From G963701675 sp963701675 (GTDB taxonomy: Bacteria > Planctomycetota > Planctomycetia > Gemmatales > Gemmataceae): a DNA stretch of 64,000 nt. The translations under genes and the position numbers were made by a program. Below, piece after piece: positions 36,857-44,697 of the stretch (position 1 is the stretch's first letter; the number at the start of each line of letters is the position of its first letter). The notes under the pieces were generated by a model, which had not been told where the DNA came from, did no database searches, and saw only the letters and a list, made by a program, of their open reading frames with translations. The DNA lies in NCBI GenBank assembly GCA_963701675.1, contig OY969623.1:1674001-1738000 (forward strand), written 5' to 3'.

Positions 36857-37153
36857 TCAATTCGCCGACACCTCCAGCTTGCTCTTCACTAAAACATCCG
36901 ACTTGGTACATGGGCCTGGGATGATCGCTGGCTGGCCGTACAAGCCAGGAGAGATTTCGTTGTGGAGTCCACAATAGTGGCACTCCGTCCAACTCGGCTC
37001 CGAGGCATCAGGCTCAAACTCCAAGACACCTTCGTATTTACATAACCAACATCGGTAGCGATGCCGGTAGGCAACATGGGCAACATCGGCCACTACAGGG
37101 CTATCGTGGCCAATCGTGATCGCTTCCCCGACTTTGAGGGTGTAAGCCAACAT
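36857..37153 (-). CDS. CsrA-like start fused to a zinc-ribbon, 98 aa
   Basis: ATG 37153 with GGGAGAAGG upstream. The first 15 residues (MLAYTLKVGEAITIG) closely follow the start of carbon storage regulator CsrA (MLxLxRKxGExIxIG). The remainder diverges into a ribbon with RCWLCKYEGVLEF and ECHYCGLHN, two CxxC pairs that should bind zinc. The gene lies 62 nt upstream of the double Hsp20 on the same strand. Whether the N-terminal strand still binds RNA is unknown; chance similarity over 15 residues is possible. Confidence 0.6.
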   Translation of the reverse strand: MLAYTLKVGEAITIGHDSPVVADVAHVAYRHRYRCWLCKYEGVLEFEPDASEPSWTECHYCGLHNEISPGLYGQPAIIPGPCTKSDVLVKSKLEVSAN

Positions 37154-37389
37154 ACGGACCTTCTCCCCACACCTAGAGTTAGGTTGGACATTCGCCGGCG
37201 GACTACCGATGAAGTTAGTCCTCCAGCACGGTTTTAAGGAAGCTGGTGGAGGACCGGCACCGTGACGGGCCTCTTGGCCCAAACAGGATAGGCTAGGTCA
37301 GGTGGATCAGGCGGCGCGTAATTAGAGAGACACTGCGCGGCCATTGATTCAAGAATCTTCAGATATCTTGTTTTCGTCAGAAAGCGCCC

Positions 37390-37821
37390 TCAAGCAGTCG
37401 CCGCGACCTCCAGCGTCGTCCGTATCCCAACGCTGCAGTTCGCGTCGTCCTCTGGCGAATGAGAATCCCAACCCCCGGCTACCCCGAACTGCTCACTTTG
37501 TCCGAAACGAACCGTAGAGGATCGATCCGTATCGCCTGCATAGATTACAATTTTTGAGCCGGATTGAACTACCGGGAACATGGCACCTTCTTGTTGATTC
37601 GTGATTATCATGGCGCCTGACCCCTCCACGATTCCGAATTCACCGATAAAGCGGCCCTCGATCCACACTGAGGCGAGATCGGTTGACATAACGTCTTCCA
37701 CGACGACCCTGAAGGTAGCCGTGCTACCCTGGGACTGCCACAACGCTCGGCCCGTCGCCAGTTCGTCGCCGCGCTGAGCAATGAGCTCAGCCGTGTATTT
37801 TGCGTCTGCCGCCCAAGCCAC
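37390..37821 (-). CDS. Hypothetical protein, ~143 aa
   Basis: The frame from GTG 37821 reads AWAADAKYTAELIAQRGDEL, then a beta-rich body (STATFRVVVEDVMSTDLASV, GEFGIVEGSGAMIITNQQEG). The in-frame codons just upstream of the start (KLGLASVAWAADA) look like the end of a signal peptide. The true start may therefore be upstream behind a frameshift, possibly including the micro-ORF at 37838-37918. No family recognised. Confidence 0.5.
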   Translation of the reverse strand: MAWAADAKYTAELIAQRGDELATGRALWQSQGSTATFRVVVEDVMSTDLASVWIEGRFIGEFGIVEGSGAMIITNQQEGAMFPVVQSGSKIVIYAGDTDRSSTVRFGQSEQFGVAGGWDSHSPEDDANCSVGIRTTLEVAATA

Positions 37822-37837
37822 CGACGCTAGACCAAGT

Positions 37838-37918
37838 TTAGCCCGCCTGACGGATCAAACTCGTGCGACGACTGGCGTTAACATTCTTACCGGCTTTGAT
37901 GTTCGTTTGCACTTTCAT
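37838..37918 (-). CDS. Micro-ORF, 26 aa, with strong ribosome site
   Basis: The ATG at 37918 is preceded by AAAAGGAG at ideal spacing. The peptide starts MKVQTNIKAGKNVNASRRT and ends LIRQAG, then TAA, 17 nt before the start of the 143-aa gene. It is highly basic with no cysteine. It may be a short leader or coupling peptide, or the true N-terminus of the downstream protein separated by a small indel. Too short for homology judgement by eye. Confidence 0.4.
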   Translation of the reverse strand: MKVQTNIKAGKNVNASRRTSLIRQAG

Positions 37919-38452
37919 GATTCTTTCTCCTTTTGGAGGTTTTTTCTGGAACCGCTCCATCCGGGCTTACGCATTTCGGTGTTTCGATTCAGTTCTGCTA
38001 CTTGTTACACGCGAAACTTTCCCGCGCGTTTCAACGAATTAGCTACAACGTAGACCCGATCGTTACAGCGAAAAACTTTGCAACTCCAGCGTTGGCGACC
38101 AGGAACGTGCGTAATGCCGTGGAAGCGATTTGTAAGTTCCATTCGGCGGCGAGCAGACCTATGCGGTTTTCTGCAAAGCCTATGGTGAATTCGCCTCCGG
38201 GGATCTGCCAAACCCGGCGCAGAGCTGGCAACAGACATGTTTTGAAACAAACCACGGAATTCCGAACCGGTGCATCGGGTCGATATGTCTAACCCAATGT
38301 AGTCAGTTCTTTCTTTCTGTGCCCCACGTTCTTGCCATCTTTTACGCGGATTGCTGGGGCGTGGGGTTTAGCGTTTTGGGGAAGGTCAAGCTGGCTCACG
38401 GGTCACATAGAAGAACGGGGCGTCGATTTAGGCAACGCATGAGCGTTCCCCA
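37919..38452. other. Gene-free stretch
   Basis: No supported gene. Upstream promoter region of the micro-ORF is presumably within 37919-38000. Confidence 0.5.
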
Positions 38453-38536
38453 CTAGACGTTGAGCCCCGACAATAACCGGCGGGCTTCGAGGGTTTCCAA
38501 GTACGGCCGCCAGTTGGTTTTCTTTCGCAGTTTCAT
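38453..38536 (-). pseudogene. Orphan LEPR-XLL leader peptide (27 aa)
   Basis: ATG 38536, then MKLRKKTNWRPYLETLEA and RRLLSGLNV, then a stop. The leader is almost identical to those at 40274 and 42011. The 35 nt upstream (GAGAACGAACATG context, CATCCCTAAC further up) are also conserved with both. The propeller body that should follow is gone. Either a deletion relic or a deliberately minimal ORF. Confidence 0.75.
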
Positions 38537-38595
38537 GTTCGTTCTCCGATGTTAGGGATGATGAGTTCGTGCGATTCAGCTTTGCGCCTTTGCAC

Positions 38596-38624
38596 TTAGC
38601 CCCCCGTGATTCACGGGGTGCTAA
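38596..38624. repeat. Palindromic element
   Basis: TTAGC-CCCCCGTG-ATT-CACGGGG-TGCTAA forms a near-perfect hairpin between the orphan leader and the next gene. REP-like; no T-run on either side, so a terminator role is unlikely. Confidence 0.6.
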
Positions 38625-38651
38625 ATAACAGGCGCGGAGGATCGTTGCCGG

Positions 38652-40274
38652 TTAACGCCGGCCGTTCAGGAGGCGTCGTTTGTTTGGTTTGGTTAGAAGT
38701 GATTCGAGTTCAAAATCGGCACTGATGAGTTGGGCAAGGTCTCGCCGTCCGGACCCGCCGTCGGGGGCTGATTTGCCGCCGTTGGCATCGAGACCGCCGC
38801 CGAAGTTGTCGCCCGCCTCGACAGTGTCGCCGATGCCCGCGGTATCTTGTGTCCAGGTCTGTCCACCGGTGAAAATGGCGCCGCCGTACAAAACATAGAC
38901 CGCACCCGCGTCCCCGACGGCACCCACGTCTTCGTCCGGCGTACCGATGGCGATGTCGGCAGCGCCGTTCCCGTTGAAATCACCTGCAGCCAGAACTTCC
39001 CCGAAGTGATCGGCCGATTCCTCATTGTTGGGCACGTCCGCTTGGTTGATAATGACGTCGCCGGTCGGCGTGATTCCAATCGAACTTCCAAACGCCACAA
39101 GGACGGAGCCGTTGTTCGTAAATGTGCTGTGGTCCTCGCCGGGCACCCCGATCGCTAAGTCGCGGAAGCCGTCATTGTCAAAGTCGCCTGCGGTCAGAGC
39201 AGATCCAAATTGATCGCCGGACTCGTTCGTATGGCCGAAAAATGACTGGTAGATCTGCCCATTCAAAGACAATCCCGCGGGCACGCCCTGATAGATCCAA
39301 ACAAGGCCGGAATCGATCCCGGTTCCTAGGGTTCCGAAGGGCGCGCCTGTCGCAAGATCGTCCCGCCCATCGCCATTGAAATCGCCCGCGGCAAGCGCCG
39401 TTCCGTTTTGCGCACCCGCATCGGAGGATCCTAAGGACTGACTACCCGTTGCCGAGAGTCCGACGGCCGACCCGAGAAGCGTGCTAAACGTGCCGGACTC
39501 GATTGCCGTCCCAATTTTCGCGAAGGGCGCCCCAATTGCGAGATCGTCACGGCCGTCGCCATTAAAATCTCCGGCGGCGAGCGCCGCTCCGAATTCGTCC
39601 CCCGCCGCGGCACTTCCGGGTATGCTCGGATGATCCATGTTGAAAGTCTGATTGCCGGGCGGCTTAAGGCCGGCACCGCCGCCGTAGAAAATGTGCACGG
39701 CACCGGCGTCTGTCTTATCGGGTAGGTCCTGCTCAGGCACGCCTACACCGAGATCGGCGAAACCGTCGGCATTGAAGTCTCCCGCCGCGAGGCTCTTCCC
39801 AGAAAGATCATCGGTTTCGGCGCTGTCGCGGACACGGTTGGTATCTTGATGAAAAAACGCACTTCCTATTGCGGTAAGCCCGGTGGCGGAACCATAAATG
39901 ACATGCACGGCGCCCGCCTGGCCCACCGGTGGGAAGTCTTCGCCCGGAACCCCGACCGCGAGGTCGTCCCTCCCATCGTTGTTGAAATCCCCCGCCGCCA
40001 AACTTGCGCCGAAGTTGTCGCCGGACTCGTCGGAATCGGTCCCCAAGATTGACTGGCTCCAGTTCGAGCTCCCAACGGTGGCGAGTCCTGTCGCTGAGCC
40101 ATAAATCACTTGGACGATGCCGGCGTCGGTTGCCGTTCCCAAGTCCTCACCGGGCGCGCCGATGGCCAGGTCATCGAAGCCGTCGCCGTTGAAGTCGGCG
40201 TAGATTGACAGTAGTCGGCGAGCTTCCAGGATTTCCAGTGAGGGTCGCCAGTTGGTTTTCTTTTGCAGTTTCAT
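38652..40274 (-). CDS. LEPR-XLL FG-GAP (integrin-type) beta-propeller protein
   Basis: 540 aa, GGAG upstream. Leader PSLEILEARRLLSIYADF, then seven FG-GAP repeats of the integrin kind. Each has DFNGDGFDDLAIGAPGED (calcium-binding DxNxDGxxDL), a GSVxVIYGS strand and DxFGxALAAGDFN. The C-terminus has the tail found in three consecutive genes here, DLAQLISADFELESLLTKP-NKRRLLNGRR. Predicted exported propeller; ligand unknown. First intact member, from the left, of a three-gene tandem array with conserved 5' leaders. Confidence 0.9.
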   Translation of the reverse strand: MKLQKKTNWRPSLEILEARRLLSIYADFNGDGFDDLAIGAPGEDLGTATDAGIVQVIYGSATGLATVGSSNWSQSILGTDSDESGDNFGASLAAGDFNNDGRDDLAVGVPGEDFPPVGQAGAVHVIYGSATGLTAIGSAFFHQDTNRVRDSAETDDLSGKSLAAGDFNADGFADLGVGVPEQDLPDKTDAGAVHIFYGGGAGLKPPGNQTFNMDHPSIPGSAAAGDEFGAALAAGDFNGDGRDDLAIGAPFAKIGTAIESGTFSTLLGSAVGLSATGSQSLGSSDAGAQNGTALAAGDFNGDGRDDLATGAPFGTLGTGIDSGLVWIYQGVPAGLSLNGQIYQSFFGHTNESGDQFGSALTAGDFDNDGFRDLAIGVPGEDHSTFTNNGSVLVAFGSSIGITPTGDVIINQADVPNNEESADHFGEVLAAGDFNGNGAADIAIGTPDEDVGAVGDAGAVYVLYGGAIFTGGQTWTQDTAGIGDTVEAGDNFGGGLDANGGKSAPDGGSGRRDLAQLISADFELESLLTKPNKRRLLNGRR

Positions 40275-40319
40275 GTTCGTTCTCCGAAGTTAGGGATGAT
40301 GAGTGCGTACGATTCTTCT

Positions 40320-40388
40320 TGGCGCCTTGGCGTCTTTGCGTGAGGTCTTAAATTGCCTCACGCAAAGCCGCAAAGGCGCAAGAATAAG
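40320..40388. repeat. Long inverted repeat between tandem FG-GAP genes
   Basis: TTGGCGTCTTTGCGTGAGG pairs with CCTCACGCAAAGCCGCAAAG across a short AT-rich loop. The same element recurs at 42055-42125, and a decayed version at about 38577-38595. Could form a transcript-end hairpin for the upstream gene on the minus strand. Confidence 0.75.
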
Positions 40389-40394
40389 GGCTGG

Positions 40395-42011
40395 TTAACG
40401 CCGGCCGTTCGGGAACCGTCGTTTGTTTGGTTTGGTTAGCAGTGATTCGAGTTCAAAATCGGCGCTGATGAGTTGAGCGAGGTCGTGTCGTTCGGAGCCA
40501 CCGCCGGGCGCCGACTTGCCCGCCCCTGCGTCGAGACCGCCGCCGAAGCTGTCGCCCGCTTCCGCGGTGTCTGCGATACCCGCGATATCCTGCGACCAGG
40601 TCTGGCCACTCGTAAAGGTGGCGCCGCCATACAGGACATATACCGCACCCGCGTCCACGACGGTGCTGACGTCTTCGTCGGGCGTTCCGATGGCGATGTC
40701 GGCCTCACCGTCGCCGTTGAAATCGCGTGCAGCCAAGGCTTCACCGAAGTGATCGTCGGCTTCCTCGTTGTTGCCGGCAGTCGTTTGAGAAAGCGTGACG
40801 AAGTCGGAAAAAGCTGGGCCCGTCGGATTGCCAAACACAACGATCACGGCACCGTTGTCGATCTTGGTGCTGTGGTCCTCACCTGGAACTCCAATCGCGA
40901 AATCGTCAAAGCCGTCGCTGTCGAAGTCACCTGAGGTCAGGGCGAATCCAAAACGGTCGTCGTTCTCGTCCGACTCGCCGAACAACGATTGATTGTAGCC
41001 GGTCCCAGCTTGGACCAAGCCGGTGGCCGTACCTTCGAAGATCATAAGGATTCCTGAGACGCTTGCGGCGCCTGCAGGTGAGAAAGGGGCACCTGCGGCA
41101 ACATCATCCTTGCCGTCAGAGTTGAAGTCGCCGCTTGCCAATGCGAGGGCGACTTGGCAACCGGCGCCACTAGTGGTTTCATGAAACTGGCTTCCAACCG
41201 GGGTCATGCCGGTCGGCGAGCCAAGAATCACGCCTAGTCCGCCGGCGTCGACGAATTGGAATCGGTCGTTAAGCGGCACGCCGATCGCCAAGTCAGCCCG
41301 GCCGTCTCCGTTGTAGTCGCCCGCAGTTAAAGCCGATCCATAGATATCGCCTGCGGACGCAGTTCCGGCCATGCCAGGGCTGTCGAGATTGAACGTCTGA
41401 TTGCCCGGCGGCTTGATGCCCGTGCCGCCGCTATAGAAGATGTGAACTCCGCCGGCATCCACCTTGCCGGGCAAGTCCTGGCCGGGAACACCAACCCCCA
41501 GATCGCAGAAGCCATCGCTGTTCCAGTCTCCGGCGGCCAGGCTCTTGCCAAAGAAGTCTCCCGTCTCCGCGATGTCGCGGACGCGGTTGATATCCTGGTG
41601 CATGACATAATCACCCGCACCCGTAAGGCCGTTGGCCGAACCCAGGACGAAGTGAACCAGCCCGGCATCGGTGGCGGCGCCGATGTCTTCGCCAGGCACA
41701 CCGACAGCAAGATCAGCTCGGCCATCGTCGTTGAAGTCGCCACCCGCCAAACTTGCGCCGAAGTTGTCGTCCGGCTCGCTGGAATCAGTGCCTAGGCTAT
41801 CCTGGGTGAAGATCTGGCTGCCGGTGGCGGTCAGGCCGTTGGCGGAACCGTAGAGCACTTGCACCATGCCCCTCCCCGCTTGCTCGCCGGGCACGCCGAT
41901 GGCGAGGTCATCAAAGCCGTCGCCGTTGAAATCGGCGTAGACCGACAACAATTGCCGTGCTTCCAGGGTTTCCAAGTACGGCCGACAGTTGGTTTTCTTT
42001 CGCAGATTCAT
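40395..42011 (-). CDS. LEPR-XLL FG-GAP (integrin-type) beta-propeller protein
   Basis: 538 aa. Leader PYLETLEARQLLSVYADF, seven FG-GAP units (DFNGDGFDDLAIGVPGE, DWNSDGFCDLGVGVPGQD, DYNGDGRADLAIGVPLN) and the same C-terminal tail as its neighbours (DLAQLISADFELESLLTKP). The first and third repeats are closest to the equivalent repeats of the 38652 gene, which is what whole-gene duplication predicts. The 5' leader matches that of its left neighbour base for base over about 25 nt. Confidence 0.9.
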   Translation of the reverse strand: MNLRKKTNCRPYLETLEARQLLSVYADFNGDGFDDLAIGVPGEQAGRGMVQVLYGSANGLTATGSQIFTQDSLGTDSSEPDDNFGASLAGGDFNDDGRADLAVGVPGEDIGAATDAGLVHFVLGSANGLTGAGDYVMHQDINRVRDIAETGDFFGKSLAAGDWNSDGFCDLGVGVPGQDLPGKVDAGGVHIFYSGGTGIKPPGNQTFNLDSPGMAGTASAGDIYGSALTAGDYNGDGRADLAIGVPLNDRFQFVDAGGLGVILGSPTGMTPVGSQFHETTSGAGCQVALALASGDFNSDGKDDVAAGAPFSPAGAASVSGILMIFEGTATGLVQAGTGYNQSLFGESDENDDRFGFALTSGDFDSDGFDDFAIGVPGEDHSTKIDNGAVIVVFGNPTGPAFSDFVTLSQTTAGNNEEADDHFGEALAARDFNGDGEADIAIGTPDEDVSTVVDAGAVYVLYGGATFTSGQTWSQDIAGIADTAEAGDSFGGGLDAGAGKSAPGGGSERHDLAQLISADFELESLLTKPNKRRFPNGRR

Positions 42012-42054
42012 GTTCGTTCTCCGAAGTTAGGGATGATAAGTTCGTACGATTCTT

Positions 42055-42125
42055 CTTTGCGCCTTGGCGCCTTTGCGTGAGGTCTTGAATTGCCTCACGC
42101 AAAACCGCAAAGGCGCCAAGAATAA
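42055..42125. repeat. Long inverted repeat, second copy
   Basis: GCGCCTTTGCGTGAGG pairs with CCTCACGCAAAACCGCAAAGGCGC, the same element as at 40320-40388 in the equivalent inter-gene position. Confidence 0.75.
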
Positions 42126-42132
42126 GGGCCGG

Positions 42133-43806
42133 CTAACGCCGGCCGCTCAGGAGGCGTCGTTTGTTTGGTTTGGTTAGCAGTGATTCAAGTTCGAAATCGG
42201 CGCTGACGAGTTGAGCGAGGTCCTGCCGTCCGGACCCGCCGCCGGGCGCCGACTTGCCGCCCGCTCCGCCGTCGAGGCCGCCGCCGAAGCCGTCGCCAGC
42301 TTCCATGGCGTCAAGGATGCCCGGGCTGTCTTGGTCCCAAAGTTGGTTGGGCGCATCGCCGTACATGACATATACCTGTCCGCCGAATTGAAACGTCCCA
42401 ATATCCTCCTCCGGCACGCCGATGACCAAATCGAAACGCGAATCTCCGTCGAAGTCCCCAAAACCAAGTGCGGCGCCGAATCGATCGGTGTGCTCGGAGA
42501 CGCCTCCGAGCCCCAGGTCTTCTTGGATGAGCGTCTTGTTCGCCGTGAGGTCCAGGCCCGTTGCTGACCCATAGATGAAAGTGACCGTGCCAGCGTGGGT
42601 GATGGAGCCGACGTTCTCCAATCTCGTTCCGATGGCTAATTCGTCTCGGCCGTCTCCGTCGAGATCGCCGGCGGTTAGTTCTCCTCCAAATCCGTCGTTG
42701 TGCTCATTCCCGTCGGTGGTGTCCAAATCGTCCTGGCTGAAAAACTGCCCATTGTCGCCGGTCAAGCCCTTCTCGGCTGAGCCATATACGACGTTGACCG
42801 CACCGGCGATAACACTTCCGATAATCTCGCCAATAGCGCAGATGGCGAGGTCGGCCACGCCGTCGCCGTTGAAATCGCCCGCGGCGATGCTAGCCCCGAA
42901 GCCGTCACCCGGTTCAGCGACGTCTGGCACATCCGGGGTATTCTGGTGCAGCAATTGGCTTCCAGGCGGAAGTAGTCCCAAGGGCCCGGCATACATGACC
43001 GCCACCGCGCCACCATTAAACGCCTGATCGTCAGAGAGCATTATCCCGATGGCAAGGTCATCACCGCCGTCAGCGTTGAAGTCACCTGCCGCGAGCGAAT
43101 ACCCGAAAGCGTCTATCGCGGCGGCAACGCCGGGCATGCCGCCGCTGTCGAGGGTCCACTGCTGGTTGCCCGGGCCACTGATGCCGCCGCCACCGCCGTA
43201 GAGAATGTGTACGCTTCCCGCATCGGTGAGGCCGCCGTGATCCTCAAAGGGAACGCCGATCGCCAGGTCGGTGAAGCTATCCTTGTTGAAATCGCCGGTC
43301 GCCAAGCTGGTGCCGAAATAATCATCTGCTTCGGCAATCTCGCGGATGCGGGGACTGTTCTGATGAAAGGTCCGACTGCCAGCGTCCGTCAGACCGTCGC
43401 TCGAACCGTAAAGCAAGGTGACCGCACCAGCGCGGTCCAGCCCGGCGCCGACGCCCTCGCCTGGGTGCCCGATGGCGAGGTCGGCAAAGCCGTCCTTATT
43501 GAAATCGCCCCCGGCCAGAGACGCGCCGAAGGTGTCGTTTTCTTCAGATTCGTCTTGGATACCCGGGCTGTCCTGAGTCCAAAACTGGTTTTTTGTTGCC
43601 AAAAGCCCGCTTGGCGACCCGTAGATGATATGCACCGCCCCAGCGTTTTGGATCGTACCGATGGCTTCATATGGAACGCCAACCGCGAGGTCGTCGAAGC
43701 CATCGCCGTTGAAGTCGGCGTTGACCGACATGAGCCGGCGTGCTTCGAGCGCTTCGACGTTGAGCCTTGTCCGCCGATTCACGTTGTGTTTGTTCTGCCG
43801 ACGCAT
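42133..43806 (-). CDS. LEPR-XLL FG-GAP (integrin-type) beta-propeller protein
   Basis: 557 aa, AAGGGA upstream. Leader LNVEALEARRLMSVNADF, about seven FG-GAP units (DFNGDGFDDLAVGVPYE, DFNKDSFTDLAIGVPFED, DFDGDSRFDLVIGVPEED) and the shared tail (DLAQLVSADFELESLLTKP). It differs more from the other two array members and has a distinct 5' leader, so it is probably the oldest duplicate. It diverges from the ECF sigma gene, whose start is 152 nt away. Confidence 0.9.
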   Translation of the reverse strand: MRRQNKHNVNRRTRLNVEALEARRLMSVNADFNGDGFDDLAVGVPYEAIGTIQNAGAVHIIYGSPSGLLATKNQFWTQDSPGIQDESEENDTFGASLAGGDFNKDGFADLAIGHPGEGVGAGLDRAGAVTLLYGSSDGLTDAGSRTFHQNSPRIREIAEADDYFGTSLATGDFNKDSFTDLAIGVPFEDHGGLTDAGSVHILYGGGGGISGPGNQQWTLDSGGMPGVAAAIDAFGYSLAAGDFNADGGDDLAIGIMLSDDQAFNGGAVAVMYAGPLGLLPPGSQLLHQNTPDVPDVAEPGDGFGASIAAGDFNGDGVADLAICAIGEIIGSVIAGAVNVVYGSAEKGLTGDNGQFFSQDDLDTTDGNEHNDGFGGELTAGDLDGDGRDELAIGTRLENVGSITHAGTVTFIYGSATGLDLTANKTLIQEDLGLGGVSEHTDRFGAALGFGDFDGDSRFDLVIGVPEEDIGTFQFGGQVYVMYGDAPNQLWDQDSPGILDAMEAGDGFGGGLDGGAGGKSAPGGGSGRQDLAQLVSADFELESLLTKPNKRRLLSGRR

Positions 43807-43957
43807 GGATTGGTCCCTTCGGATATTGGAGTTTTCGGATGCAGCGATTTGTCACTTCTCATCGCCTTTAGCAGAATGATCGAATGGCTCTTACGCCCAT
43901 CCAAACGAGTGCGGAAGTTCCTTGCTTGGAAGGATTTATGCATGTAAGCTCATTCCA

Positions 43958-44562
43958 ATGGCCGACCAACCACGGATTTCGCTTGCGTCAACATCGCTGA
44001 GTCTTCTCGAGCACGCGCGCGGCCAAGATTCAAGGGCATGGCAGCAGATCGTCCATGTCTACGGTCCGCTGGTCTTCTTCTGGCGCGAAAGACCGGGCTT
44101 GAAGCCGAGGATGCCGCCGACGCAGTACAAGAAGTGTGGAAAGCCGTTTCCGCAAGACTGGACGGGTTCCAACGAGGCGACAACATTGGTGCTTTCCGCC
44201 GTTGGCTGTGGACCATAACCCGGAACAAAGCGTGCGATCACTTTCGCAAACGATGCGGCGAAGCCCAAGCGGCCGGCGGCACGGATGCACGGCAGCTATT
44301 GGAGACCGTCCCGGAAAATGAGCCGGCCGACGCAACCGGAGTGCAGGAGCACGGCCTGTTACACCGCGCGCTGGAACTCATTCGGCCCGAGTATGAAGAG
44401 CGGACATGGAAGGCATTCTGGCGGTTGACGGTTGACGGTGTTTCGGCGCCAGACGTCGTCAAGGAAATTGGCATGGCCGCTAACGCCGTGCACCAGGCGA
44501 AGTTTCGCATCATACGCCGTTTACGTGAAGAGATGGGAGAACTCATGGAGTTGTCCGTGTAG
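43958..44562 (+). pseudogene. ECF-type sigma factor, one-base frameshift
   Basis: From ATG 43958: ISLASTSLSLLEHARGQDSR, AWQQIVHVYGPLVFFW, then a break at about 44083. One extra G there gives FFWARKTGLEAEDAADAVQE and restores region 2 (with the DAxQExW region-2.2 motif). The FRRWLWTITRNKACDHFRK segment and a C-terminal region 4 (EIGMAANAVHQAKFRIIRRL) follow. About 200 aa. This start (SLL-x-RA-x-G-xxxAW) is characteristic of planctomycete ECF factors paired with a Ser/Thr kinase, which indeed follows. Real inactivation or an assembly indel. Confidence 0.87.
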
Positions 44563-44580
44563 AAACCCTTGGTTACGAGC

Positions 44581-44635
44581 GGCGGGCTTTATGCCCGCCG
44601 TGCGGCCCCGCCGTGATTTACCCGGCGGCTCGTCG
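44581..44635. repeat. Palindromic pair between sigma factor and kinase
   Basis: CGGCGGGC-TTTAT-GCCCGCCG (44581-44601) is followed by a second hairpin (CCGCCG-TGATTTAC-CCGGCGG). They may work as REP-like elements or modulate read-through into the kinase. Confidence 0.6.
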
Positions 44636-44697
44636 ACCTCGACTTCCGTCCCATCCGCGTAAGAGGGTCCCGATCAATGTAGATGGAGGACCGCGCC

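Noticed and set aside
40320..42125. Inverted repeats as intrinsic terminators
   Set aside because: No T-run follows the stem in the needed direction; kept as repeats only.
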